Positions 24,900 through 33,793 of a DNA stretch of 64,000 nucleotides are shown here, in pieces (position 1 is the first letter of the stretch; the number at the start of each line of letters is the position of its first letter). Under the pieces are notes generated by a model. That model was not told the origin of the DNA. It saw only the letters and a program-made list of their open reading frames with translations, and did no database searches. The stretch is taken from positions 248,001 to 312,000 of the forward strand of contig NZ_FOCF01000002.1 of assembly GCF_900110035.1 (NCBI RefSeq), written 5' to 3'. Source of the DNA: Sphingomonas gellani. GTDB taxonomy: Bacteria; Pseudomonadota; Alphaproteobacteria; Sphingomonadales; Sphingomonadaceae. The translations under genes and the position numbers were made by a program.

Positions 24900-25127
24900 T
24901 CAGCGCCGCGCCTCGCTCCATAGCCAATCGTGGAACAGGCGCGCCGCACGCGTCGGCGGGGCGGGTGCCTGGAGCAGGAAGAAGCTGCGTGCCGAACGAA
25001 GCCGGCACGATGTCAGGGCCATCAGCCGGTTCTCCTCCAACAGGCGGGAGACCAGCGGCTCGATGCCGATCGCGACAGCTGCCCCGCTTACCGTGCCCTC
25101 GTAGAGCAGGAAATGACCAACGCGACC
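24900..25127 (-). pseudogene. LysR-family regulator remnant (C-terminal end only)
   Basis: About 75 codons that read like the end of a GcvA-type LysR substrate-binding domain: FLLYEGTVSGAAVAIGIEPL, an RL-like segment, then ARLFHDWLWSEA and the stop. The DNA-binding domain and about 220 residues are missing. The upstream sequence is occupied by the start of a monooxygenase gene on the other strand. LysR genes are commonly divergent from such monooxygenases, so this is probably the leftover of the original regulator after a deletion. Similarity judged by eye. Confidence 0.55.
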
Positions 25128-25160
25128 GCGCCATCGACCCGCCCGGAAGGCCTCGCGACC

Positions 25161-25556
25161 ATGCCCGGTCCCATCCCCTTTGCGAAACAACCATCGGAGG
25201 CGCGTCACGATGGGGCCATCGTCACCGGCAAAAATCGCGAGGACGGGCGCGAGGCCTTCTATATCCATATAGAGGCCAAGCCCGGCAGGGGGGACGGAAT
25301 CGTGCAGATGCTCCGGGACATCTACGGCTGTGTGCTCGACGAACCGGCTACTGGCCCCTGGTTGGGGGTGCGCTACTCGGAACGGGTGTTCGGCATCTTT
25401 GAGTCATTTCCCAACATCGCGGGGCGTCATGCGCATGTCGCGGGTGGGGGAGGCGATATCTTCCGCGACAACGCCCGCATGAACGATATCCTCTTGCAGC
25501 CCGCGCACGTGTATCGCTTGGACGTCCTGCTGAACAAGGCTGACATCGGCAAGTAA
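25161..25556 (+). CDS. antibiotic-biosynthesis-monooxygenase-like (YgiN-type) small protein
   Basis: 131 residues from the ATG at 25161 (other in-frame starts upstream are possible). The core YIHIEAKPGRGDGIVQMLRD with the later VFGIFESFPNIAGRHAHVAG fits the ferredoxin-like ABM fold of quinol monooxygenases and related oxygenases that need no cofactor. Such proteins are often next to LysR regulators, and a LysR remnant lies just upstream on the other strand. Substrate unknown. Confidence 0.72.
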   Translation: MPGPIPFAKQPSEARHDGAIVTGKNREDGREAFYIHIEAKPGRGDGIVQMLRDIYGCVLDEPATGPWLGVRYSERVFGIFESFPNIAGRHAHVAGGGGDIFRDNARMNDILLQPAHVYRLDVLLNKADIGK

Positions 25557-25609
25557 TATGGCTCGTCCGACCATCACGGCCCGACGGCGCACTGTCGCTT
25601 CCGCCGATC

Positions 25610-25978
25610 TCAGATGAACGTCGGGAAGTCCGCACGGGCGGCAAGTTCGCGGATGCGGGGCCAGGGAAGCTTGCGGCGTACGGCCTCACACGACACGTAC
25701 AGTTCGGCCTGCTGGTCTTCTGGTTGCCGCAACGCCAGGGCCACCATTTCCGCAAGATCGCCGCGCCCGATCTCGGTCGCGCGATAGGCAACGAAGCCGT
25801 GACGGCGGCAGAGGCGGGCAGGGGCCCGCCAGTTTACGTCAGATTGCAAATTCCGCTCCTCGTGATCCCGACGAGCGGAATGAGGGAGCCAAACAGCCGG
25901 ACAGCCCGTCCGATCCGCACATTTTACGGCTGTACCGGATTGGGACAGTCGGTGCCCTGCCACGGCATGCGAGGTCAT
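25610..25978 (-). CDS. hypothetical protein, low confidence
   Basis: Up to 122 residues. The last 60 or so (MVALALRQPEDQQAELYVSC through the end ADFPTFI) have natural amino-acid composition and could be a real small protein. The N-terminal half is Arg/Cys-rich and may not be coding, so the start is unsure (an internal ATG is at 25747). No family recognised. It is convergent with the monooxygenase-like gene. Confidence 0.35.
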   Translation of the reverse strand: MTSHAVAGHRLSQSGTAVKCADRTGCPAVWLPHSARRDHEERNLQSDVNWRAPARLCRRHGFVAYRATEIGRGDLAEMVALALRQPEDQQAELYVSCEAVRRKLPWPRIRELAARADFPTFI

Positions 25979-26259
25979 GTCGCTCGCAGACAGTATAGTC
26001 CGAAATAGTCCTCCGCCAGTTCCGTTATCGCCGGCCTTACCTGCTCTGGTTCGTGCACCATCTGCTCGGCTCGCTAACGTTTTCGATGGCGCAGAGCGGC
26101 CGCATCGACCGGCTGTCCAACGGCGCCTGCACCTCGACGGACATGGGCGCGGTGTTGCGGACCAGCGTGCGCATCTTCGCCTGCGGCTTCAAGGGGTTGC
26201 AGGATCGCTGACCCCCGCCGGGTCAAGGCACGCCGTGGGGCTGCTCGTCCGGCTAAGTC
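25979..26259. other. gap with possible gene debris
   Basis: About 280 bases. A plus-strand frame open from about 26005 to the TGA at 26209-26211 reads RRPYLLWFVHHLLGSL and then RIDRLSNGACTSTDMGAVL, which looks like a protein fragment. It has only an internal ATG (26086) and no family was recognised. Probably decayed sequence. Confidence 0.25.
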
Positions 26260-28644
26260 TCAAAAATCCGCGGCAACGCCTATCCTCACCGCGCGAGGGC
26301 GGACGGGCGTGTAGGCCGGCCGGGTCGCGATGGCGAACGGGTTTCCGCTGGCGAAGCGGTCGCCCCGGACATCCAGCAGGTTGTCCAGGCTCAACGTCCA
26401 CCGGAATTGGTCCTGCCGCCACTCGGCATGCGCGTCGGCGATGGCAAAGCCACCCTGTCGCAGGTCGAATGGCGCGACCGATCCGACCACGGAATGCCCC
26501 ACATAGCGGCCATCCAATCCGATCGACGCGGAGGCAACCGCGGTCGGACGCCATGCATATTCCACGCTGCCGGACGCGGACACATGCGGCGTGTTCGGCA
26601 CCCGGTCGGTGCGCAGCTGCATGATCCGCCTGGACCGTGCCTCCAGCGGGGTATCGGCGATGAAAGCCGCCGCCGCCAGCGTCAGCCCCGCCAACGGAAT
26701 CCAGCTTCCTGTCGCTTCCAGCCCGACCACCCGGCTGTTGCCGATGTTGGTGGTGAACGGGAAACCCGACGGGTCGATCAGGTCGGCCTGCACGTCACGC
26801 CAGTCGGCCCGCGATACACCGATGCTGCCGGCGAGCCCCAGCGGTCCCTGCCGCTCGTGCCGGACACCCGCCTCCGCCACATGGATGGTGTCGGGTGCGA
26901 GATTCGCGACGCGGCCGACGCCCGGCGCGACGGTGATCCCCCCAGTCCGAAATCCCGACTGATAGCGCGCGTAAAGGGCGGTGCCGGGCGCGACCAGCCA
27001 CGATAGGCCGGCCGTCGGATCGAGCCGGGTCACGCTGACCCCGCGGATGAAGTTGCGGGCCCGCTTGCCCGCGATCGGCTCCCCGTCGGATCGCTGGTGG
27101 GTCAGCCGCTCGCCCAGCGTCACCGCCAGCTTGGGGGTGAGGGCGATACCGACCTGCCCGAACAGGGCGGCATCGGTCGTGCGGTTGGCCGTACCGACGA
27201 TTTCGCGCTGGCGATCGATCGGACCCAGCCGCCGGCCGTAAAGGTCGATCGCGCGCACCATGGCGACGCCCACCAGCCAACCCGCATCATTGTCGCCCTT
27301 GCGCGACAGACGGAATTCCTGGGAGAACAGCCGGCTGCGCTCGTCGGTGTCATAGGCGACGGGAACGGTGCGCTGGCGGGTCGCGTCGAACCGGCTTTCC
27401 GCGTGACGCCGGGCATAGCCGGTCGCGGAGACGAAGGTCAGCCCGCTTGCCCAACGCTGTTCCACCGATATCTGGGCCAGGCCGTAATCCTGCCGGAACG
27501 GCTGTGCCAGCGCAGCGGAGCGGGCCAGGTCGCGCAGCCCGCGTTCGGCATATTGCAGGTCGTCCGCCATGACCCGCTGACCGATCAGGCCCAGATCGAT
27601 CGTCACCTCCGATGCCGGCCTCGCCCGCAATGTCAGCCGGCCGCCGGTGGTGCGCACGTCGTTGACGTTGCGCCGGTCCCGGCCGAGATCGTCGATATAG
27701 CCACCCTCGTTGCGCCGATATCCCACCGCGCGAAGCCCCAGGCTGTCCGTCGCCAGGGGCAGATTGAGCATCGCGGCGACATCGCCGCCGGCCGAGGCGC
27801 CGCGCGTCAGGGTGATGCCGCTCGCCACCTGGCCGAATGGCGATGACAGATCGGGCGCGCGCGGCGCGATCCGGATGACGCCGCCGATCGCACCGGCGCC
27901 GTACAGCGTGCCCTGTGGACCCTCCAGCACCTCCACCCGGTCGACGTCGTACAGGTTCAGCCCCGGATCGGCCCCGGTATAGGCCACCGGCACGTCGCCC
28001 CAATATACCGCCGCCGTCGACTGGGTCGGCCCGCTGAAGCTGCTGTCTGCCACACCCCGGATGAACAGCTTGTTCCGCCCCGCGCCCAGGGCGGTTTCCT
28101 GCAGGATCGGCGTCGTGGCCGCGGCCTCGCTCAGTCCGCCGGCCGCGTCATGCCCGAACGCGTCGCCCGCCCCGGCTCGCATCACCGTGATCGCGCCGGG
28201 AAGGCGCAGGGCACCGACACCCGTCTTCGCCGCGGTCACGATCACGTCCGGCGGAAGCGGTGCGTCTGCGGCAGGCTTAACGGCGGGCGGCGTGGGCGGC
28301 ACCGTGCGTCTCGGCATCGGCTTGGCGCGCGCCATCGTGCGGTGCAGGCGATAGGTCGTGGCGTCGATGCGTTCGGCCCGGAATGGCGTCCCCTGCAGCA
28401 ACATCGCCAGCGCGCGCGATGCGGTCAGGTGGCCGCGCACGCCCTGCACATGGATCGCCGCCAGTCCGGGTTCCGTGCTGCCGATGTCGATCCGCGCCTG
28501 CTCCGCCAGGCTGGCGAGCGCCCGGTCGAGCGGCCCCGCCGCCACCGCCACCGGCACGTTCGCCTCCCGCGACAACGCCGGCGTGGGGGCGGCGGCGATC
28601 AGCAGGACGGCGGGCAGGCTCAGTCGGCGGTCAGCGCGTGACAT
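26260..28644 (-). CDS. FecA-like TonB-dependent transducer with STN domain
   Basis: 794 residues. A signal peptide (to PALSRE) is followed by an STN domain at about residues 30-105 (VPVAVAAGPLDRALASLAEQ, then FRAERIDATTYRLHR), a Pro-rich linker, a plug (DVIVTAAKTG, RVEVLEGPQGTLYGAGAIGG) and a barrel ending RAVRIGVAADF. The STN domain is the part that signals to a FecR-type anti-sigma factor, and fecR and an ECF sigma gene lie directly upstream. Its start overlaps the fecR end by 14 bases, so the three genes form one cell-surface signalling operon. No siderophore genes are near, so the ligand could be a siderophore, heme or a glycan. Confidence 0.92.
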   Translation of the reverse strand: MSRADRRLSLPAVLLIAAAPTPALSREANVPVAVAAGPLDRALASLAEQARIDIGSTEPGLAAIHVQGVRGHLTASRALAMLLQGTPFRAERIDATTYRLHRTMARAKPMPRRTVPPTPPAVKPAADAPLPPDVIVTAAKTGVGALRLPGAITVMRAGAGDAFGHDAAGGLSEAAATTPILQETALGAGRNKLFIRGVADSSFSGPTQSTAAVYWGDVPVAYTGADPGLNLYDVDRVEVLEGPQGTLYGAGAIGGVIRIAPRAPDLSSPFGQVASGITLTRGASAGGDVAAMLNLPLATDSLGLRAVGYRRNEGGYIDDLGRDRRNVNDVRTTGGRLTLRARPASEVTIDLGLIGQRVMADDLQYAERGLRDLARSAALAQPFRQDYGLAQISVEQRWASGLTFVSATGYARRHAESRFDATRQRTVPVAYDTDERSRLFSQEFRLSRKGDNDAGWLVGVAMVRAIDLYGRRLGPIDRQREIVGTANRTTDAALFGQVGIALTPKLAVTLGERLTHQRSDGEPIAGKRARNFIRGVSVTRLDPTAGLSWLVAPGTALYARYQSGFRTGGITVAPGVGRVANLAPDTIHVAEAGVRHERQGPLGLAGSIGVSRADWRDVQADLIDPSGFPFTTNIGNSRVVGLEATGSWIPLAGLTLAAAAFIADTPLEARSRRIMQLRTDRVPNTPHVSASGSVEYAWRPTAVASASIGLDGRYVGHSVVGSVAPFDLRQGGFAIADAHAEWRQDQFRWTLSLDNLLDVRGDRFASGNPFAIATRPAYTPVRPRAVRIGVAADF

Positions 28645-29602
28645 GGTTCCGCGGTGTCAGTGTCCAGCGCCGACCAACCCGGCTCCAGCCGGTATCCACT
28701 AGCCGCGCCAGACGCGGCACGGTGCTTTCGCTGCCACCCGCCAGGGACAGCGACCCCGTGAACAGTGTCTTGGCCAGCGCCGCGTCGATCGTCACCTCCG
28801 TGCCCAGATTGCGCGCCAGTGCGGCGGCGACCATCGGCAGCGGCGTCGCGCTGAACGCCAGGCGATTGCGGCGCCAGCCCCCCACGTCGGCCGCCGGGAC
28901 GCGCGTCAGGCGCGGCCGTCCCGCCGCGTCCGCGATCGACAGCGCGTCGCCTGCCGTCAGCGTCAGCCGCTCCCGATCCGGGCGGAACAGCACCGCACCC
29001 TCCGCGACCTGCACCGATACTCCGCGCCCTTCGCTGGTCACGTTGAACACGGTTCCGACGTCCTGCAATCGCACGCCGCCCGATCGCACCTCGAACGGTT
29101 TCGCGGCGTCGTGAACGACCGTGAACACCGCCTCGCCCTTCTCCAGCGTGACCAGGCGAGGGCTGGCGCGGTCGATCGACAGCCGCGTGCCACCATTCAT
29201 CGCGACCACGCTGCCGTCCTCCAGCCGTGCGCTGCGCCGCACGCCCGGTGCGGTTTCCAGCAGGATTGGGGCGACCGGGTTGGAGGAGCCATCCGGCCAG
29301 AGCGGGAGCGCAAGGGCGGCGGCGACAGCGAACCCGGCCGCGGTCGCGCCCCAGCGCCAACGACCCCACCATCGATCGGCGGACGCGTTGACCTGGGGGG
29401 AGGGGGCGGGCGCCCATTCCGCCGGCCGCAGCGCATCGGTCAGCAGCGCGTCGTCCGCAGCGATCCGATCATACGCGGCCGCATGATCCGGCGATGCCTC
29501 CAGCCAGGCCACGAACGCGTTCCATTCGTCGGGGCGGGCATCGGGCAGGCGGAGGTGCCAGGCGATCGCCTCATCCATCGACCTGCCTCCCTCACCCGAC
29601 AT
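28631..29602 (-). CDS. FecR-family anti-sigma regulator
   Basis: 323 residues from the ATG at 29602, which has AAGGAGG 9 bases upstream and overlaps the sigma-factor gene end. An ATG at 29578 with GGGAGG is an alternative. The N-terminal cytoplasmic part (AWHLRLPDARPDEWNAFVAW) binds the sigma factor. One membrane segment lies near WGATAAGFAVAAALALPLW. The periplasmic FecR domain includes ARLEDGSVVAMNGGTRLSID and DVGTVFNVTSEGRGVSVQVA, with a C-terminal DUF4974-like region that contacts the STN domain of the receptor. Confidence 0.92.
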   Translation of the reverse strand: MSGEGGRSMDEAIAWHLRLPDARPDEWNAFVAWLEASPDHAAAYDRIAADDALLTDALRPAEWAPAPSPQVNASADRWWGRWRWGATAAGFAVAAALALPLWPDGSSNPVAPILLETAPGVRRSARLEDGSVVAMNGGTRLSIDRASPRLVTLEKGEAVFTVVHDAAKPFEVRSGGVRLQDVGTVFNVTSEGRGVSVQVAEGAVLFRPDRERLTLTAGDALSIADAAGRPRLTRVPAADVGGWRRNRLAFSATPLPMVAAALARNLGTEVTIDAALAKTLFTGSLSLAGGSESTVPRLARLVDTGWSRVGRRWTLTPRNHVTR

Positions 29603-30143
29603 CGCGACCATCCTCCTTCTTCGACAGACGGCGCGGCGGGCGAGGATCCCCACCCCCCGTGGCCGCGAGGTGCAGCCGCCGATAGGCGTCGTGGAGCAGT
29701 TGCTCCACCCGGCTGACGCTGATCCCCATGCGCTCGGCCACCTGCTTCTGCGGCAGTTCCTCGAAGCGATAGAGCCGGAACGCGGTCGACACCCGCGGGG
29801 GCATGGTGGTCAGCGCACTCTCCACCTCGGCCAGCCGCTCTCTCGCCAGCATCGCACGCTCCATGCCGGGATGCGCCTGCGCGTCCGGCTGGGCGCCCGC
29901 CCAATCCGCCTCGCGCGCTTCGCGCCGGGTCGCGCTGCGGCGGCGGTCGGTGGCGAGGTTCGCGGCCATGCGGAACAGGTAACCGACCGGCTCCGCCACA
30001 GGGCCAGCGGCATGGTCGAGCTTCAGCCACAGCTCCTGCAACACCTCCTCCGCCTCGTCGGCGCTGCCGGTGCGGGCGATCAACAACCGTCGGAACTGCG
30101 TCCGCTCGGCCAGGAAGATCGCGCGCAGCCCGCCCTGGGTCAT
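29592..30143 (-). CDS. ECF RNA polymerase sigma factor, FecI type
   Basis: 183 residues. Region 2 is seen as ADEAEEVLQELWLKL and PVGYLFRMAANLATDRRR; region 4 as PQKQVAERMGISVSRVEQLL. It starts with ATG at 30143 inside the stop of the flippase gene (ATGA overlap of 4 bases) and overlaps fecR at its end. It should direct transcription of the fecA-like receptor, and perhaps of other genes, when the receptor is occupied. The coupling to a flippase gene upstream is unusual. Confidence 0.92.
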   Translation of the reverse strand: MTQGGLRAIFLAERTQFRRLLIARTGSADEAEEVLQELWLKLDHAAGPVAEPVGYLFRMAANLATDRRRSATRREAREADWAGAQPDAQAHPGMERAMLARERLAEVESALTTMPPRVSTAFRLYRFEELPQKQVAERMGISVSRVEQLLHDAYRRLHLAATGGGDPRPPRRLSKKEDGRDVG

Positions 30144-31480
30144 TGCCGGTCGCTCGCCTCCTCGTCGGCGGCGTCGCGGCGGAACAGCATCGCCAGCACG
30201 ATCAGTCCGACCCACCCCTGCGCGAGGGCATGCCACCCCGCGCCGTCCGCACCGGTCGTCCACAACAGCAGCGGCAGCAATGGATACATGAGGAGATTGG
30301 TCGCCAATCCCACCGCCATTGATCGCTGCGGCCGGCCGAGCGCGGTCAGCCCCGCCGCCAGCGGCGCGCTCGCCAGACCCGCCGCGCGCGCCGCCGCGAT
30401 CAGGATCAGGAGTAGGGTGCCGCCGGCAAAGGACGACCCGCCGATCAGCACCATCAGCCGTTCGCCGCCGAACGCCAGCGCCAGCACGATCGGCGCCGCG
30501 ACCAGCAGCGCCAGCGCGGTGCTGCGCGACACGGTGCGCTTGAACAGGCCGATCTCCCGCCGCGCGACCTGTTCGGTCAGTACCGAATAGCTGGCGTGGC
30601 TGAGCAGTACCGTCGGCTGGGCGAGCAGGGATGTCGCGCGCTGCGCCAATGCCAACAGGCCCGCCGCCGGTGGTCCGAGCAGCCAGCCGACCGTCAACGG
30701 GGCAAGGTTGGGCGCCAGTTCGCGGATCGTGATGTCGGCGTTGGTGACCAGGATGAAGCGCAGGAACCCTTCGCCCTGGGGCTCGCGCCAGGGGCCGCGT
30801 ACCCGCTCTCCTTCGGCCAGCTGCCGCCACGCGGGCAGGGCGAGCAACCACATCGCCGCGCCCTCCGCGATCGCGGAGGCCAGCCACACCGCGATAAAGC
30901 CGTAAAGCCCACCGCCCGTCACCCACACACCCGTCGCGCCGATCAGCCGCACCAGCGGCGACACCGCCTGGTGCAGCCCCAGCAGGTCGAAACGCCCGGC
31001 GATCTGCAAGACGCCCTGCGGCGTCGCCCGCACGGTTCCGACAACCGCCAGCGCATAGATGGTCGCGAGCGCGATCGTGCGTGGCGACCAGCCGAGATGC
31101 GGTCCGACCACCGGCGCCAGGATCGCCGCGACTAGGACGGCGACCACGCCGCAGCCGACCTCGATCACCGCCATGAAGCGCACCAGCCGTGCAAAGCCCG
31201 CCCGATCGCCGGCCTCCAGCGCGATGGCACCGTATCGCACCACGCCATGAAAGCCGGAGAACGCGACAACGCTGCCGATCAGGACGGCATAGGCGTTGAC
31301 CAGCACCAGCACGCCGTAGTCGGTCACCCCCAGCCTGCGCGTCGCCAGCACCAGATAGATCAGGCTGATGAGCCCGGCCGCCGCCTTTCCACCCAGCAGC
31401 TTCGCCAGATTGGCGAGCACCCGGCGCAGCCCTGATACCGCTCCCCCATCGGCGGTGGCGATATGCGGGGCAGGCGACAT
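30140..31480 (-). CDS. polysaccharide/oligosaccharide flippase (Wzx/MATE-like)
   Basis: 446 residues from the ATG at 31480; a GTG at 31507 would add nine residues, and neither has a clear ribosome binding site. About 12-14 hydrophobic segments. The N-terminus LLGGKAAAGLISLIYLVLAT followed by GVTDYGVLVLVNAYAVL is typical of the PST family. It would flip lipid-linked glycans across the inner membrane. It is convergent in theme with the glycan genes at 31593-36114 but divergent in direction. It ends in a 4-base ATGA overlap with an ECF sigma gene, suggesting co-transcription with the signalling operon. Confidence 0.87.
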   Translation of the reverse strand: MSPAPHIATADGGAVSGLRRVLANLAKLLGGKAAAGLISLIYLVLATRRLGVTDYGVLVLVNAYAVLIGSVVAFSGFHGVVRYGAIALEAGDRAGFARLVRFMAVIEVGCGVVAVLVAAILAPVVGPHLGWSPRTIALATIYALAVVGTVRATPQGVLQIAGRFDLLGLHQAVSPLVRLIGATGVWVTGGGLYGFIAVWLASAIAEGAAMWLLALPAWRQLAEGERVRGPWREPQGEGFLRFILVTNADITIRELAPNLAPLTVGWLLGPPAAGLLALAQRATSLLAQPTVLLSHASYSVLTEQVARREIGLFKRTVSRSTALALLVAAPIVLALAFGGERLMVLIGGSSFAGGTLLLILIAAARAAGLASAPLAAGLTALGRPQRSMAVGLATNLLMYPLLPLLLWTTGADGAGWHALAQGWVGLIVLAMLFRRDAADEEASDRQ

Positions 31481-31592
31481 GGGTGGTGCTGTAGATCGGC
31501 CGGCCACGCCGGGCGACAGGAAATGTTCCCCTTTTTTGCGCAGGCGCCGAGAATTATCTGGGGATCGTCAAAGTCGGCGTCGTCTAGCGAAC

Positions 31593-32813
31593 ATGAAGAT
31601 CGGTTTTCTGTTCAACCACGATCAGGTCCATCAGGTCGCGCACGCACTGCCGGTCGCGCTTGCGATGGCGCGCGGCTATCCGCAGGCGCAGGTGGTCGTG
31701 GCGACGACCAATGCCACGCTGACGGCGGAAGTGCGCCGGCTCTGCGCGCGTCTGGGCGTCGATGTGGAGCTGGTCCAGCTGGGCCTTACCCGTCCGTCCA
31801 CCCGCGTCGCGGCCCGCGCGCTGGAATGGGCGGTGCCGGTGACGAAGATCGGGGTGTACCGGGACAACCTGCCTTTCTTCCGGTCGCTGGATGCGCTGGT
31901 GGTGGCGGAAAAGACGTCGCTGTTGCTGAAGACCCGCTACGGTTTGAAGGACCTGCGCATCATCCACACCCGGCACGGCGCGGGCGACCGGGCGATCGGG
32001 TTCAACCGGCAGAGCGCGCTGTTCGATCACGTGCTGGTGTCCGGCGCGAAGGTTCGCGAGCGCCTGATCCGCGAGGCGGGTGTCGCGCCGGAGCGTACCA
32101 GCCTGGTCGGATATCCCAAGTTCGACCTGATGCCCGATCCCGCGCCGCGCCTGCCGTTCCAGGCGAACGGCAAGCCGACGGTGCTCTACAACCCGCACCC
32201 ATCGCCGCATCTGTCGTCCTGGTACGAGCAGGGGCGGGCGGTGCTGGAGCATTTCCTGTACGACGACCGCTACAACCTGATCTTCGCCCCGCATGTCATG
32301 CTGTTCCATCGCAAGTTCGTGATGACGATCGACAAGCTGCGGTTCGATCGCGCCGGGACCATCGACCAGCGTTTCTACGATGCGCCCAACATCCATATCG
32401 ATCTGGGCAGTTCCGCGTCGACGGACATGACCTACACCGCCGCCGCCGACATCTATCTGGGCGATGTCAGCAGCCAGGTGTACGAGTTCCTCCACCGCCC
32501 GCGCCCCTGTCTGTTCCTCGATGCCCACGCGACCGCCTGGCAGGGCGACGCGAACTATGCGCATTGGCAGGCGGGGGAGGTGATCGGGTCCGCCGCCGAT
32601 CTGGGCGCGGCGCTGGACCGCGCAGTGGCGACGCATGATCGGTATCGGCCGGTCCAGCGCGCCCTGTTCGCACGCAGCTTCGAATTGACGGCGGAGCCAT
32701 CGGCGGTGCGCGCGGCGCGGGCGGTTATCAGCGTGCTCGGCGGCTCTGCCCAGGCCGCGCCGATCGGACCCGACGTCCAGCCGGAGGCGGCGGAGGGCCT
32801 GCGCGTCGCCTGA
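31593..32813 (+). CDS. CDP-glycerol glycerophosphotransferase-like glycan polymer enzyme
   Basis: 406 residues starting MKIGFLFNHDQVHQVAHALP at 31593; an in-frame upstream extension is not protein-like. A GT-B-like architecture is suggested by an N-terminal Rossmann half and a C-terminal half. The second half has TVLYNPHPSPHLSSW, LIFAPHVMLFHRKF and YLGDVSSQVYEFLHRPRPCL; the last resembles the donor-binding D-x-SS-x-x-[YF]-[ED]-F segment of CDP-glycerol/TagF-type transferases. It could transfer a glycerophosphate-like or sugar unit in surface polymer synthesis. The family call is by motif only. The adjacent gene at 32885 runs in the same direction. Confidence 0.65.
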   Translation: MKIGFLFNHDQVHQVAHALPVALAMARGYPQAQVVVATTNATLTAEVRRLCARLGVDVELVQLGLTRPSTRVAARALEWAVPVTKIGVYRDNLPFFRSLDALVVAEKTSLLLKTRYGLKDLRIIHTRHGAGDRAIGFNRQSALFDHVLVSGAKVRERLIREAGVAPERTSLVGYPKFDLMPDPAPRLPFQANGKPTVLYNPHPSPHLSSWYEQGRAVLEHFLYDDRYNLIFAPHVMLFHRKFVMTIDKLRFDRAGTIDQRFYDAPNIHIDLGSSASTDMTYTAAADIYLGDVSSQVYEFLHRPRPCLFLDAHATAWQGDANYAHWQAGEVIGSAADLGAALDRAVATHDRYRPVQRALFARSFELTAEPSAVRAARAVISVLGGSAQAAPIGPDVQPEAAEGLRVA

Positions 32814-32884
32814 CGTGGGCTTGCACGCGGTGCGATGCTGGTCAAAGGCCGGCGGCCCGACCCGGACGATCGAAGGCTGAACCC

Positions 32885-33793
32885 ATGGGACTGCGCAAGG
32901 ACATATGGCGGCCCGCCATCGTGCCGGTCGACGCCGCCGAGCTGTGGCGGCGCGGGACGCTGGACGGCCTGCCGCTGACCTGGTTGCCGCCGATGGGCAG
33001 TTTCCAGTTCCTGGCGGACCCGTTCGGCCTGTGGCGAGACGGACGATTGTACCTGTTCGTCGAAACCTACGACTATCGGGTCCGGGTCGGCGCGATCGAG
33101 GTGCTGGTCTACGCCGCCGACATGTCCCTGATCGACCGCCGTCCCGCGCTGGCGGAGCCGTGGCACCTGTCCTACCCCTATGTGTTCGAGGGGGAGGGGG
33201 AGACGTGGATGCTGCCGGAGGCGCACCGCTCCAACCGGCTGACACTGTACCGCGCCGCGCGCTTCCCCGATCGGTGGGAGCCGGCGCACGTCATCGCGCT
33301 GGATCATGTCGCGGTGGATGCGACGCCACTGTTCCATGACGGGCGATGGTGGCTGTTCTACACCTCGGCCGATCGCGAGGCGGACAAGATGAGCGCGCTT
33401 CACGTCGCCTATGCCGACCGGCTGGCGGGGCCGTGGAGCCCGCATCCGATGAACCCGGTGCGCATCGATGTCGCGAGCGCCCGGCCGGGGGGCACGCCGG
33501 TCGTGGTGGAGGGTCGCATCGTGCTGCCCGTGCAGGATTGCAGCCGCACCTATGGTGGCGCCATCCGGCCGCTGACGATCACGACGCTGACCACCACCGA
33601 CTTCGCCGCCGGCGTCGGCGCGCCCCTGACGCCGCCGGCCAGCGCGTCACCTTATGTGGAGGGGCTGCACACGCTGGCGGCGGCGGGGCCGGTGACCCTG
33701 GTCGACATGAAGCGCACCGAATTGTCGCCGCACGGCCTGTTCATCGAGGCGCGACGCGAACTCGGCAAGCTGGTCCGTTCACTGCGCGCGTAA
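32885..33793 (+). CDS. GINT1-N-like beta-propeller protein (glucosamine-inositolphosphorylceramide transferase N-terminal type)
   Basis: 302 residues. Repeated blade-like blocks are seen: FLADPFGLWRDGRLYLFVE, LSYPYVFEGEGETWMLPEA, DATPLFHDGRWWLFYTSAD and SARPGGTPVVVEGRIVLPVQ. This is a five-bladed propeller as in GH43/68-like folds and matches the domain found at the N-terminus of plant glucosamine inositolphosphorylceramide transferases. Bacterial relatives sit in polysaccharide clusters with unknown activity. It follows the CDP-glycerol-transferase-like gene and its end overlaps the convergent GT4 gene by 15 bases. In a sphingolipid-making genus a glycolipid role is attractive but unproven. 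Confidence 0.65.
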   Translation: MGLRKDIWRPAIVPVDAAELWRRGTLDGLPLTWLPPMGSFQFLADPFGLWRDGRLYLFVETYDYRVRVGAIEVLVYAADMSLIDRRPALAEPWHLSYPYVFEGEGETWMLPEAHRSNRLTLYRAARFPDRWEPAHVIALDHVAVDATPLFHDGRWWLFYTSADREADKMSALHVAYADRLAGPWSPHPMNPVRIDVASARPGGTPVVVEGRIVLPVQDCSRTYGGAIRPLTITTLTTTDFAAGVGAPLTPPASASPYVEGLHTLAAAGPVTLVDMKRTELSPHGLFIEARRELGKLVRSLRA

